This document shows, in pieces, positions 8,811-17,935 of a stretch of DNA of 61,525 bases. The notes beneath the pieces were generated by a model, which ran no database searches, had not been told where the DNA came from, and saw nothing but the letters and a program-made list of their open reading frames with translations. The translations under genes were made by a program, and so were the position numbers. Source of the stretch: Salinisphaera japonica YTM-1 (GTDB taxonomy: Bacteria > Pseudomonadota > Gammaproteobacteria > Nevskiales > Salinisphaeraceae); the NCBI RefSeq assembly GCF_003788585.1, contig NZ_AYKG01000013.1, positions 1 through 61,525 on the forward strand, in the 5' to 3' direction. How positions within the stretch are numbered: the first letter of the stretch is position 1; every line of letters starts with the position of its first letter.

Positions 8811-9788
8811 ATGCGTAATCCGCGTCGCCCGAGCCGGGCCCAGCAGCGTGAGCTAGCCCGCCGTCTCGGCCCGGGGCTGCACCGCAACGTGGCGCTGGCC
8901 GGCCAGACCAGCTTCAAGATCGGCGGGCCAGCCGCCCTGTTGTTCGAGGCCACCACCGCCGAGGCCCTGGCCACCGCGGTGCGCGTAGCCCGCGAGCTGG
9001 ATATCGATTATTTCCTGCTGGGGGCCGGCGCCAATATCCTGATCGGCGATCGCGGCTTTGCCGGGCTTGTGATTGCCAATCGCGCCCGGGGCGTGTCGGT
9101 ACGCGGCACCTTCGTGACCGCGGCCAGCGGCGCGCTGATCTATCCCGACGTGATCGATACCGCCGTGGCCCATGACCTGTCCGGGCTCGAGCACTATGTC
9201 GGCATTCCCTCGACCGTGGGCGGCGCGCTCTGGCAGAACCTGCATTTCCTATCGCCGGCGCCGGCGCGCGAGCGCACGATGTTCATCGGCGAGGTGCTGC
9301 ACAGTGCGGATATCCTGGGCGCGGACAACGTGCGCCGGCGCGTGGACGTGGATTACTTCGAATTCGGCTATGACCAGTCGGTGCTGCACGGGCGCGACGA
9401 TATCGTGCTATCCGCCACGTTCGAACTCGAACCCGGCCACGGCGAAGCCCTGGCCCGCATCATGGACGAGAACCTGCGCTGGCGCGCCGAGCGTCACCCG
9501 CCGCTGGATGCCGAACCCTCGGCCGGCTCGATCTTCAAGAAGATCGACGGCATCGGCGCCGGCCGGCTGATCGACGAGGCCGGCCTGAAAGGCTTTGCCG
9601 TGGGCGACGCCCAGATCTCGCCCCGACATGCCAATATCATCGTCAACCGCGGGGCCGCCACCGCAGCCGAGGTCTGTGCGCTGATCATGCACGTCCAGAA
9701 ACGCGTGGAAGCGACCACCGGCTACTGGCTGGAGCCCGAAATTTCTTTCGTCGGTGGCTTCGCGCCGATCAAGCGGATCGCGGCGTAA
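8811..9788 (+). CDS. murB: UDP-N-acetylenolpyruvoylglucosamine reductase
   Basis: MurB reduces UDP-GlcNAc-enolpyruvate to UDP-MurNAc with FAD and NADPH, in the cytoplasmic phase of peptidoglycan synthesis. The 325-residue protein has the FAD-binding region LLGAGANILIGDRGFAGLVI (about residues 66-85), YVGIPSTVGGALWQN, the catalytic serine in PSAGSIFKK (about residue 238) and the terminal glutamate in WLEPEISFVG. The layout is of the shorter type II kind rather than the E. coli type. It is a lone gene, not in a cell-division cluster, and is followed by a terminator. Confidence 0.95.
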   Translation: MRNPRRPSRAQQRELARRLGPGLHRNVALAGQTSFKIGGPAALLFEATTAEALATAVRVARELDIDYFLLGAGANILIGDRGFAGLVIANRARGVSVRGTFVTAASGALIYPDVIDTAVAHDLSGLEHYVGIPSTVGGALWQNLHFLSPAPARERTMFIGEVLHSADILGADNVRRRVDVDYFEFGYDQSVLHGRDDIVLSATFELEPGHGEALARIMDENLRWRAERHPPLDAEPSAGSIFKKIDGIGAGRLIDEAGLKGFAVGDAQISPRHANIIVNRGAATAAEVCALIMHVQKRVEATTGYWLEPEISFVGGFAPIKRIAA

Positions 9789-9884
9789 CGTCATACCCGT
9801 GTCACGAACAGGGGTGACAGTGATTATTCAGCGCCGCGTCCCCTGTCGGCTCTGACGGGTTTCGAGGGTATGCCTCGTGCCGCA

Positions 9885-9917
9885 GCCGGCGCCGGCGACG
9901 TCCCGCGCCGGCTTTTT
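9885..9917 (+). terminator. Rho-independent terminator after murB
   Basis: An 8-bp perfect stem GCCGGCGC / GCGCCGGC (9885-9892 and 9905-9912) is followed by TTTTT. It separates murB from aidB. Confidence 0.8.
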
Positions 9918-9986
9918 CATGCCCATGACACACAGCCCGCCGCGTGGTAAGCGTTAGCCGAGGCTTGATCTGATCGGTGTGCTGTC

Positions 9987-11663
9987 ATGTTTCACGATGC
10001 CTATCGCCCGCGCGACGTATTCGATACCCATTCGGTAACCAATCAGCCCGAGGCGTTGATCGATTACAACGCCGCCGCGCGTGATCCCGCGCTTGTCGAT
10101 GCGTTGCTGCGTGAGGGCGCCGCCTGGGGCCACGAGCGCCTGCTTGCCTACGGCGACGTGGCCGGCTCCACCCTGCTGCGCGCCGGCGCGCGTGCCAACG
10201 CCCATCCGCCCGAGCTTTTCCGCTACGACGCGGCGGGCCGGCGGATCGACGAGGTCGAGTTTCACCCGGCGTATCACAGCTGTATGCAAGCCGCCCGCCA
10301 CCACGGGCTGCACGCGCTGAGATGGACGGACGCCCGCCCGGGCGCGCAGGTGCTGCGCAGCGCGCTGTTCTATCTGCATAACCAGTTCGAGGCCGGCACC
10401 GCCTGTCCCACCACCATGACGCATGCCGCCGTGCCGGTGCTGCGCCAGGCCGGCCCGGCCCTGGATGGCTGGCTCGACAAGGTGCTGGCCGCCGACTACG
10501 ACCCACGCAACCGGCCCATCGCCGACAAGCACGCCGCCAGCATCGGCATGGGCATGACCGAAAAACAAGGCGGCTCGGACGTGCGCGCCAACACCACGCG
10601 GGCCAAGCCGATCGCCGGCGATCAGTATGCCCTGACCGGGCACAAGTGGTTCTTCTCGGCCCCCATGAGCGATGCCTTCATCGTGCTGGCCCAGGATCAA
10701 TCGTTGCAGGATCGGTCGCCGGGGGCGGCCGCCGCGCTGTCCTGTTTCTTTCTCCCGCGCTGGCGCGAGGACGGCACGCGCAACGCCGTCGATATCATCC
10801 AGCTCAAGGACAAACTGGGCGATCGGGCCAATGCCTCGTCCGAGGCCGAGTTCCGGGAGGCCCAGGCCCGACGTATCGGCGAGCCCGGCCGCGGCGTGGC
10901 CACGATCCTGAACATGGTGGCCCAGACCCGGCTGGACTGCATGCTGGGCTCGGCGGCATTGATCCGCGCGGCTCTCGTACAGGCCATTCATCATGCCCGG
11001 GCCCGCGAGGTCTTCGGCACCGCCCTCGTCGACCAGCCGTTACAAGCCGAGGTACTGGCCGATCTGGCACTGGAATCCGAGGCCGCGCTGGCCTTGTCGA
11101 TGCGTGTCGCCCGGGCGTTCGAGAGCCCGCGCTCGCACGAGCGGATGCTGGCACGCCTGGCCACGCCGATCGGTAAATACTGGATCTGTCGCAGCGCGCC
11201 GGCGGCGGTCAACGAGGCCCAGGAGTGTCTGGGCGGCGCCGGCTATATCGAGACCTCGATCATGCCCCGGCTGTTTCGCCAGTCGCCGCTGAACTCGATC
11301 TGGGAAGGCGCAGGCAACATCCAGTGCCTGGACATGCTGCGCGCCCTGGAACGCACGCCTGAAACCAAGACCGCCCTGTTCGATGAACTGGCCGGGGCCG
11401 CGGGCCGTCATCCCTTGTTCGATGCGCACGTGGCCCGGCTCAAGCAGGCGCTGACGGATACACCATCCCCTGCCGCGGCACGCCGGGTCGCCGGGGATAC
11501 GGCCCAGGCGCTTCAGGCCGCGGTGCTGCTCCAGGGCCAGGCCGACTGGGTGGGGGCAGCGTTCTGCCAGGCAAGGCTCGGCCCACATGGGTCCCGGGCT
11601 TATGGCACCGCAGCGCTCGGCGCTCGTGCGCCCGCACTCATCCAGCGCGCCTTCCCCGGCTGA
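9987..11663 (+). CDS. aidB: AidB-like acyl-CoA dehydrogenase
   Basis: The 558-residue flavoprotein belongs to the acyl-CoA dehydrogenase superfamily and matches AidB in length and layout. Visible hallmarks are MGMTEKQGGSDVRANTT (about residues 187-203), LTGHKWFFSAPMSDAFIVLAQ, the FLPRW stretch, and IGKYWICRSAPAAVNEAQECLGGAGYIE near residue 395. E. coli AidB is induced by alkylating agents and binds DNA, shielding it from damage; whether this protein does so is inferred by homology. It stands alone between a terminator and the MarR operon. Confidence 0.88.
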   Translation: MFHDAYRPRDVFDTHSVTNQPEALIDYNAAARDPALVDALLREGAAWGHERLLAYGDVAGSTLLRAGARANAHPPELFRYDAAGRRIDEVEFHPAYHSCMQAARHHGLHALRWTDARPGAQVLRSALFYLHNQFEAGTACPTTMTHAAVPVLRQAGPALDGWLDKVLAADYDPRNRPIADKHAASIGMGMTEKQGGSDVRANTTRAKPIAGDQYALTGHKWFFSAPMSDAFIVLAQDQSLQDRSPGAAAALSCFFLPRWREDGTRNAVDIIQLKDKLGDRANASSEAEFREAQARRIGEPGRGVATILNMVAQTRLDCMLGSAALIRAALVQAIHHARAREVFGTALVDQPLQAEVLADLALESEAALALSMRVARAFESPRSHERMLARLATPIGKYWICRSAPAAVNEAQECLGGAGYIETSIMPRLFRQSPLNSIWEGAGNIQCLDMLRALERTPETKTALFDELAGAAGRHPLFDAHVARLKQALTDTPSPAAARRVAGDTAQALQAAVLLQGQADWVGAAFCQARLGPHGSRAYGTAALGARAPALIQRAFPG

Positions 11664-11701
11664 CACGACATCATCGCCCGATGTTAAAAAGGTATAGACC
11701 A

Positions 11702-11738
11702 ATAGTCTTGACGACTGACTATCTAGCTAGGCTAATAT
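11702..11738 (+). promoter_or_regulatory. Promoter with overlapping palindromic operator for the MarR-efflux operon
   Basis: A TTGACG box (11708-11713) stands 17-19 bases before GCTAAT/TAATAT (11731-11738). The -35 box lies inside a perfect inverted repeat ATAGTC-N9-GACTAT (11702-11722), with a nested AGTC/GACT repeat and a TAGCTA palindrome further on. The site is markedly AT-rich against its surroundings. A MarR-family repressor bound here would block its own promoter, the standard autoregulation for emrR-type operons. Confidence 0.6.
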
Positions 11739-11767
11739 CCGGCTGTCAGATCATAAAACCCTTGGCC

Positions 11768-12205
11768 GTGTCTGTTCGTCTGCCCGACTCTATCCGTGCG
11801 CGTCTGCCTTATCTGCTCTCGCGGGCCTATCAACGCCAGCTCGTGTTGTTTGCCGAACACACACGCGAGCTGGATGTCTCCGGGCGTGAATATGCCGTGA
11901 TGCTCTTGCTCGAGGCCCACGAGCGGCTCTGGCAGAGCCAGATCGCCGAGGCGTTGGGCCTGGATCGCACGACGGTGACCTATCTGGTGGATGCCATGGA
12001 AAAACGGGGCCTGGCGGCCCGCCAGCGCGATCCGGCCGATCGCCGGGCCCACGTGATCGCGCTCACCGCGGCCGGCACGGCTCTGCTGGCTGAACTCGCG
12101 CCGGCGGTGCGCGCGGCTCGCGACGAGCTGCTCGCGCCCCTGAGCGAACCCGAGCAGGAGCAGCTGCGCGATCTGTTGATCCGTCTGAATCAGGAGCCGG
12201 TCTGA
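11768..12205 (+). CDS. MarR-family transcriptional regulator of efflux operon
   Basis: Winged-helix repressor of about 145 residues. An in-frame ATG at 11681 exists, but it would place the promoter and palindrome inside the gene, so the GTG at 11768 (or TTG at 11762) is preferred and gives the usual MarR length. The recognition region is LWQSQIAEALGLDRTTVTYL and the wing DMEKRGLAARQRDPADRRAH, ending DRRAHVIALT as in the family. It precedes tolC-, emrA- and emrB-like genes with stop/start overlap, so it most likely senses a toxic compound and controls their expression. Confidence 0.9.
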   Translation: MSVRLPDSIRARLPYLLSRAYQRQLVLFAEHTRELDVSGREYAVMLLLEAHERLWQSQIAEALGLDRTTVTYLVDAMEKRGLAARQRDPADRRAHVIALTAAGTALLAELAPAVRAARDELLAPLSEPEQEQLRDLLIRLNQEPV

Positions 12206-13599
12206 TGCACGCCACCCGACCCCGTCGCGCCCTGCTGCTGGCGCTGCTGTGCGTGGCCACAACGGCAGCCGGCGCGCCGACAGACAATGGCCGGCCCCTG
12301 TCGCTTCAGGCGGCGATCAACGGCGCGTTGGCCCGCAACGTCGAGCCCCTGTTGGCGCGTGCCAACCAGGCCGATGCCGCCGGCCAGCGGGTCACCGCCC
12401 GGGCCGCGTTTCTGCCGCATCTGTCGGGCCAGGTGTCACAACAACGTCGCCAGACCAATCTGGCGGCCCAGGGCTTTGATTTCGGCTCGGATCTGGGGGG
12501 CGGCGCCGGCGACGCGCTGGCGGCCAGCGGTATCGATCTGAATTTCCCGACCACGGTGACGTACAACGTCTTTGATGCCCGTGCGCATCTACGCCAGGCG
12601 CTGTTCGATTACAGCGCCTGGCAGACCTACAAACAAGCCAAGGTCGGCGAAAAAGCCGCCCGCGCGCGGCTCGAGGTTGCCGAAGAGCAGGTCGCCGCCC
12701 AGGCCGAGCTGGATTACGTGGCGTTGGCCTCGGCCAACGCCACGATCATGGCCGCCCGGGCCGATATCGATCAGGCCAAGGCCCTGTTGAAACTGGCCCG
12801 GGATCAGGAAACCGTCGGCGTGGCCACCGGGGTCGATGTAACACGCGCCCGCTCACGGCTGGCCGAGGCCCAGGCACGCTTGGCCCAGCGCCAGACCGAG
12901 GCGGCCCGTGCCCGGATAAGGCTGGCCCGTACCGTGGGCCTGCCGCTCGGCCGAGCCGTACAACTCACCGATACGCTGGTCTTTCGGCCCATGCCGCTCG
13001 GCACCGCCGACGGCGATCTGACAACCGCGTTCAATCAGCGCGCCGAGCTGACCATGGCACGGCTGCGTATCGATCAAAGTGAGCACGGCCTGGCTGCGGC
13101 CAAGGGCCAGCGCCTGCCCACGCTGGGCCTGGAGGCCGCCTACGGCGAATCCGGCAATACACCGAGCGAAAACGCCCGCCCGACCTATGCCGTGGGCGCC
13201 ACCCTGAACGTGCCGATCTTCGACGGCGGGGCGATCAGCGGGCGTATCGATTCCGCAGCCAGCCAGCTCAACCAGCAACAGATCCGGTTTCGCGACACCC
13301 GCGACGAGATCGAGGCCGATGTGCGCACCTCACGCGAGACGCTGGGCACGCTTGATGCCCGGGTCCGGGCCGCGCGCGCCAACCAAGAGCTGGCTTTGCA
13401 AGAGCTCACACGCTCACAGGATCGGTTCGCCAACGGCGTGACCGACAACGTGGAGGTCATTCAGGCCCAGACCTCGCTGGCCGCGGCCCGCAGCCGCCGT
13501 ATCGATGCCCTGGCCGAATACACCCGGGCCCGGATCAATCTGGCCGCCGCCCTGGGCCATGCCCGTCAATTCTCTCTCAACCATCCGATGCGCCCATGA
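12205..13599 (+). CDS. TolC-like outer-membrane efflux channel protein
   Basis: The 464-residue protein has a signal peptide (RALLLALLCVATTAAG, cleaved near residue 24) and two OEP repeats rich in long alpha-helices (AQAELDYVALASANATIMAA; later FANGVTDNVEVIQAQTSL). Such proteins form trimeric channels joining inner-membrane pumps to the outside. The ATG shares its A with the last base of the MarR stop codon, and the next gene starts inside this one's stop (ATGA). Having its own channel gene in the operon suggests a dedicated tripartite pump. Confidence 0.92.
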   Translation: MHATRPRRALLLALLCVATTAAGAPTDNGRPLSLQAAINGALARNVEPLLARANQADAAGQRVTARAAFLPHLSGQVSQQRRQTNLAAQGFDFGSDLGGGAGDALAASGIDLNFPTTVTYNVFDARAHLRQALFDYSAWQTYKQAKVGEKAARARLEVAEEQVAAQAELDYVALASANATIMAARADIDQAKALLKLARDQETVGVATGVDVTRARSRLAEAQARLAQRQTEAARARIRLARTVGLPLGRAVQLTDTLVFRPMPLGTADGDLTTAFNQRAELTMARLRIDQSEHGLAAAKGQRLPTLGLEAAYGESGNTPSENARPTYAVGATLNVPIFDGGAISGRIDSAASQLNQQQIRFRDTRDEIEADVRTSRETLGTLDARVRAARANQELALQELTRSQDRFANGVTDNVEVIQAQTSLAAARSRRIDALAEYTRARINLAAALGHARQFSLNHPMRP

Positions 13600-14786
13600 G
13601 TGCCAGCGACAACGACACCGCGCCGACCGCCCACACGTCAGACGATGCGCCGAAGAAGAAGAAAGGCCGGCGCACGGCACTGCTCGCGGTGATTCTCGTC
13701 GCGATTCTGGGCCTGGCCTGGCTGGCCTGGTCGTATTTTCACCGTCACCTGGTGAGCACCGACGATGCCTATGTTCAGGCTGATATCGCCCAGATCGCGC
13801 CCCGCGTGACCGGCACGGTGGCCAAGGTCTTCGTGCGCGACAACGAGCACGTGGCCGCCGGTGATGTGTTGTTTACGCTCGACCCGGCCGACTACCAGAC
13901 CGATCTGGCCAAGGCCGAGGCCAATCTTGAGGCCGCACGAGCCTCTTATGCCGCCAGCCAGCGCGATCTGTCGGTCACGAAGAAAACCTCGTCGGCCGAT
14001 ATCGACAACGCCCGGGCAGCGCTCGAATCGGCCCAGGCCGAGGCACGGCGCGCCCGGGCCGATGCCGCGCGTTACGACGCGCTTTACGACAAGCGCGAGG
14101 TCTCCGAGCAGTCATTGGATCAACGCCGGACTCAGGCCAGCCAGGCCGAAGCCCAGGTACGCCAGGCCCGCGCCCAGCTGGCACAGGCCCAGGCCTCGCC
14201 GGACCGGATCGAGTTCAAGGCCTCTCAGGCCTCGTCGGCCAAGGCCAAGATCGCCCAGGCCAAGGCCCAGCTCCGCCAGGCCCGGCTGAACCTGTCATAT
14301 ACCGAGCTGCGGGCGCCGCACGCCGGCAAGATCGCCCAGAAATCGATCGTGACCGGCAGCCACGTCAACGCCGGTCAGGCCGCCATGGCCGTGGTCGAAA
14401 ACGATCCCTGGGTGGTGGCCAACTACAAGGAAACCCAGCTGGATCGCGTACGGCCCGGCCAGCCGGTGGCCATGGAGATCGATGCCTACCCCGGGCGTGA
14501 GTTTTCCGGCCGCGTGGAGTCGATCCAGGCGGGAACGGGGGTGACGTTTTCGTTGTTGCCGCCACAGAACGCGACCGGCAATTTCGTGAAAATCGTGCAG
14601 CGTGTGCCGGTCAAACTGGTTTTTTCAAAGCCTGACGAGCTGGACGGCCTGGATATTTCCCCGGGGCTGTCGGTCGTGCCCACGATCGATACCGCCGGCC
14701 CCATCGTGCCGGTCGATCACAGCACCACGGATGCCACCGCGGTGGCCACGCCACCGGCCGCCCCACGCCCCGATAACGCCTCATGA
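13596..14786 (+). CDS. emrA: EmrA/HlyD-family periplasmic adaptor subunit
   Basis: The 396-residue membrane-fusion protein has a lysine-rich cytoplasmic start (PKKKKGRR), one membrane segment at about residues 28-48, the biotinyl-lipoyl motif VSTDDAYVQADIAQIAPRV with VTGTVAKVFVRDNEHVAAGD, a long alanine-rich coiled coil (about 110-220) and the second half-motif LSYTELRAPHAGKIAQKSIV. This is the EmrA pattern. It links the EmrB-like pump to the TolC-like channel. It overlaps both neighbours by ATGA. Confidence 0.93.
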   Translation: MSASDNDTAPTAHTSDDAPKKKKGRRTALLAVILVAILGLAWLAWSYFHRHLVSTDDAYVQADIAQIAPRVTGTVAKVFVRDNEHVAAGDVLFTLDPADYQTDLAKAEANLEAARASYAASQRDLSVTKKTSSADIDNARAALESAQAEARRARADAARYDALYDKREVSEQSLDQRRTQASQAEAQVRQARAQLAQAQASPDRIEFKASQASSAKAKIAQAKAQLRQARLNLSYTELRAPHAGKIAQKSIVTGSHVNAGQAAMAVVENDPWVVANYKETQLDRVRPGQPVAMEIDAYPGREFSGRVESIQAGTGVTFSLLPPQNATGNFVKIVQRVPVKLVFSKPDELDGLDISPGLSVVPTIDTAGPIVPVDHSTTDATAVATPPAAPRPDNAS

Positions 14787-16381
14787 GCGACACGGCCGCC
14801 CACGAAGATCCGGCCGCAATCGCCGCGCGCGCGGAATATCCGGCCGGTCGCTGGCTGATCGCCGGCGTCGTGGGCCTGGCGGCCTTCATGGAGGTGCTGG
14901 ATATCTCCATCGCCAACGTGAGCCTGGCCCATATCGCGGGCTCGCTGTCGGCCAGTCAGGATGAAGCCACCTGGGTGCTCACCGCCTACCTGGTGGCCAA
15001 TGCCATCGTGTTGCCGGCCTCGGGCTGGTTTTCCCAGGTCTTCGGGCGCAAGCGTTATTTCATTGGCTCGATCGTGTGTTTTTCGATCGCCTCGCTGGCC
15101 TGTGGGCTGGCCCCCTCGCTGGGCTGGCTGGTGGTGTTTCGTATCATTCAGGGCGCGGCCGGCGGCGGGTTGCAGCCGGTGGCCCAGGCGATCCTGGCGG
15201 ATTCCTTCCCGCCCAGCCAGCGCAGCATGGCGTTCTCGATCTATGGCATCGCCGTGGTCTTTGCCCCGGCGATCGGGCCCACGCTGGGCGGCTGGATCAC
15301 CGATAACGTCTCCTGGCACTGGATATTCCTGCTCAACGTCCCGGTCGGCGGCGTGCTCATCGCCTTGTCGCTCGCGCTGGTCAAGGATTCGGCGGCCTAT
15401 GAAAAAGCCCGCAAGGCCAAGATGGCCGGCGGTTTTCGCGTGGACTATATCGGCTTTGCCCTGCTCATCGTGGGCCTGGGGTGTCTGCAGGTGCTGCTGG
15501 ATCGCGGCCAGCAGGCCGACTGGCTGGCCTCGCCGTTCATCACGACCATGGCGGTGCTGGCAGGTCTGTCGATCCTGGCGCTGATCATCTGGGAGCCCAT
15601 GCAGGATGATCCGATCATGGATCTGCGGCTGTTCAAGTATCGCAACTTCGCGATCTCCAGCGTGATGATGTTCATGCTGGGCTTCGTGCTGTTCGGCTCG
15701 ACGCTGTTGATTCCGCAGTTCGTCCAGCGCGTGCTGGGATATACGGCCACGCTCGCCGGGCTCGTGATCTCGCCCGGAGGCCTGGTGATCGTGTTCATGA
15801 TGCCCATTGTGGGTGTGCTCTCGGGCAAGCTCGATGCGCGCTGGATGGTCGGCGGCGGGCTGGCTGTGGTCGCACTTTCCATGTTCCACATGACCACGTT
15901 CAACATGGACAGCTCGTTCACCCAGTTGGTGGCGGCACGCTGTCTGCAGACGCTGGGCCTGGCCTTCATCTTCATCCCGATCACCAGCATCGCTTATGTC
16001 GGCGTGCCGGCCGACAAGACCGATCAGGTCAGTGCGCTGGTCAATCTGGCGCGTAACGTGGGCGGCAGTGTGGGCATCTCGCTGGCCACGACGTGGCTGG
16101 CCCGGCGCGGGCAGTATCACCAGAACGTGCTGGTGGAAAACGTCACGCCCTATGATCACCAGACCCAGTCGTTGACCGATCAGCTCACTCAGCACTTCAT
16201 GGCCGCCGGCGCCTCGATGGACGCGGCCCGGCAACAGGCACAGGCCACGATCGCCGATATGGTGGCCTCACAAAGCCAGCTGTTGTCTTTTCTGGATGAC
16301 TACTGGATTCTGGGCGTGGTGATCGCGGCTCTCGTGCCGTTGTCGCTGTTCATGTCCTCGGGCAAGGAGCACAGCCACTAA
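14783..16381 (+). CDS. emrB: EmrB-type DHA2 multidrug efflux MFS pump
   Basis: The 532-residue protein is a 14-TM drug:H+ antiporter of the DHA2 family. Marks include FMEVLDISIANVSLAHIAGS in helix 1, ATWVLTAYLVANAIVLPASG in helix 2, FGRKRYF (motif A) and GPTLGGWITDNVSWHWIF (motif C region). Together with the upstream adaptor, channel and MarR regulator it completes a tripartite export system for hydrophobic toxicants. The substrate range cannot be predicted from sequence. Confidence 0.94.
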   Translation: MSDTAAHEDPAAIAARAEYPAGRWLIAGVVGLAAFMEVLDISIANVSLAHIAGSLSASQDEATWVLTAYLVANAIVLPASGWFSQVFGRKRYFIGSIVCFSIASLACGLAPSLGWLVVFRIIQGAAGGGLQPVAQAILADSFPPSQRSMAFSIYGIAVVFAPAIGPTLGGWITDNVSWHWIFLLNVPVGGVLIALSLALVKDSAAYEKARKAKMAGGFRVDYIGFALLIVGLGCLQVLLDRGQQADWLASPFITTMAVLAGLSILALIIWEPMQDDPIMDLRLFKYRNFAISSVMMFMLGFVLFGSTLLIPQFVQRVLGYTATLAGLVISPGGLVIVFMMPIVGVLSGKLDARWMVGGGLAVVALSMFHMTTFNMDSSFTQLVAARCLQTLGLAFIFIPITSIAYVGVPADKTDQVSALVNLARNVGGSVGISLATTWLARRGQYHQNVLVENVTPYDHQTQSLTDQLTQHFMAAGASMDAARQQAQATIADMVASQSQLLSFLDDYWILGVVIAALVPLSLFMSSGKEHSH

Positions 16382-16386
16382 GCGCG

Positions 16387-17235
16387 CTATACGGCGCGCC
16401 AGCCCCCGGGCGTCGAAACGGCAGCGCCCTGCTCGTCCAGATGAATCAGATGCGCCAGCACCTGACGCGCGGCGACCGGCACCAGTGCGGCTGAGAGCTC
16501 GGGATACAGTCGGCCCACCAGCGCCTCGGGCGACCGGGCATGGTCGCCGAGCAGCGCGGCGATCTGTGCCTCGCGCCTCAGACGATGGGCTTTGACCCGC
16601 GCGATCTCGCCCGATGCGTTGTCGATCAGGGCGCCATGGGCCGGCGCGATACGCCTGGGCGCCAACTCGGCCAGCCGGTCCAGCGTGGCCAGATAATCGG
16701 CCATGCGCCCATCGGGCGGCAGGATCACGACGGTGGCGGCCTGCATGAGCGTATCGCCGGCCAGCAGCAGACCCGTATTCGCGGCAAACACCACGTGATC
16801 GGCGGCATGGCCCGGGCTGTGCCACACGGTCAGCATCTGGCCGTCGGCCATGAGACGCTCGCCGTCGGCAAGCGGCCCATCGTTGACGATAGCGCTGTCG
16901 TGTTCGCCGCGTGTGTGCTTGGGCCAGGCCCGAATCGGTGCGCCGGTCATCTCGGCCAGCCGAGCCGCACCGGCGGCGTGATCGGCGTGGCGATGGGTCA
17001 GACAGATCGCCTGGATATCCGGGCCCGCCAGATCTTCAAGCGTGTCCAGATGGCCACGATCATCCGGGCCGGGATCGATGATCAACGTCTGGCGGGTGCC
17101 CACGATATAGCTGTTGGTGCCCGGCCCGGTCATGGGCGACGGGTTGGGGGCCAGTACGCGTGTGATACCGGGGGCGACACGCACGGGCCGGCCGGCGATC
17201 AAGGCCGGGTCATCGGTCGCGTGTTTATGGCTCAT
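16387..17235 (-). CDS. Metallo-beta-lactamase-fold hydrolase (LACTB2/glyoxalase II-like)
   Basis: The 282-residue protein has the MBL zinc motif as LTHRHADHAAG (about residue 79), the second ligand histidine in WHSPGHAADHVVF and the aspartate in LLLAGDTLMQ. The N-terminal MTGPGTNSYIVG and a C-terminal winged-helix-like tail (HRLRREAQIAALL) match the LACTB2 branch, whose members include an endoribonuclease and thioesterase-like enzymes. The substrate is not known. Its ATG overlaps the stop of the upstream Nudix gene by four bases, so the two are co-translated. It converges on emrB with a 5-bp gap. Confidence 0.88.
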   Translation of the reverse strand: MSHKHATDDPALIAGRPVRVAPGITRVLAPNPSPMTGPGTNSYIVGTRQTLIIDPGPDDRGHLDTLEDLAGPDIQAICLTHRHADHAAGAARLAEMTGAPIRAWPKHTRGEHDSAIVNDGPLADGERLMADGQMLTVWHSPGHAADHVVFAANTGLLLAGDTLMQAATVVILPPDGRMADYLATLDRLAELAPRRIAPAHGALIDNASGEIARVKAHRLRREAQIAALLGDHARSPEALVGRLYPELSAALVPVAARQVLAHLIHLDEQGAAVSTPGGWRAV

Positions 17236-17906
17236 CGCCTGTCGCCGCCTGCGCTGTCATCCAGCCCGGCCAAGGCCGCGGCCACCGAACCAAAACCGAC
17301 GAGCTGTTCCAGCGTGGCCCGGGTTGGCGTCATGAGCAGGCGCTTGCCGGCGCGTGCCTCGGCAAGCGCCTGGCCGGGCAATACCCACTCGGCCTGCGTG
17401 GTTTCATCGCCATCGGCCGTGGCGATCTGGCCGGCTGGGGCGGCTACGGCATAGAACTGGGTGGCATAGCGCTTGGGCGCACCGGCCGGCGTGGTCCAGT
17501 GGGCAAACGACACGAGCGCGTCGGTATCAAACGATAGCTCGAGCCGGCGACAACACGCGTGCCAGTCGATGTCGCCAGCACAGAGCGCGCCGCGCGTTGC
17601 GGCGATATAAGCGGGCGCGGTCGTTGGCTCGGCCGTGAGCGCGACCAACAGGCCGGCTTCTTCAAAACATTCGCGTATGGCCGCACGGCGATAAGCGGCG
17701 TCGGCACTCGCGCCGTGGTGATCGGCGGCGTCCACCGCCCCGCCGGGATAGACATCGGCATTGGCCCCGAAGACATGGCTGGCCGCGCGGCGTAGTAACA
17801 ACACGCACAGCCCGTGCGGCGAATCGGCCAGCACGGCGACGGTGGCCGCCTGGCGAATCGCTACCGATGATTGCGGATAGGGGGGCTTTCGCATATTCGC
17901 TAGCAT
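17232..17906 (-). CDS. Nudix hydrolase (NUDT7/8/19-like)
   Basis: The 224-residue protein carries a Nudix box with the expanded form of coenzyme-A-type enzymes: GGAVDAADH, then about 13 residues, then AAIRECFEEAGLLVAL. Nudix enzymes cleave nucleoside diphosphates linked to another group; this branch often acts on CoA derivatives. The ATG at 17906 is chosen over a much longer arginine-rich extension; ATG 17894 is an alternative. It is coupled by ATGA to the MBL-fold hydrolase gene. Confidence 0.85.
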   Translation of the reverse strand: MLANMRKPPYPQSSVAIRQAATVAVLADSPHGLCVLLLRRAASHVFGANADVYPGGAVDAADHHGASADAAYRRAAIRECFEEAGLLVALTAEPTTAPAYIAATRGALCAGDIDWHACCRRLELSFDTDALVSFAHWTTPAGAPKRYATQFYAVAAPAGQIATADGDETTQAEWVLPGQALAEARAGKRLLMTPTRATLEQLVGFGSVAAALAGLDDSAGGDRR

Positions 17907-17935
17907 AGCGGTTTCTTGTTCTGTCTCGTTTGGCC

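Noticed and set aside
11681-11767. N-terminal extension of the MarR regulator from ATG 11681
   Set aside because: It would translate the promoter and operator; the GTG at 11768 gives the normal family length.
14717-16234. 505-codon minus-strand reading opposite emrB
   Set aside because: Composition (His/Gln/Arg-rich, no motif) is that of a mirror frame; the plus-strand pump is unambiguous.
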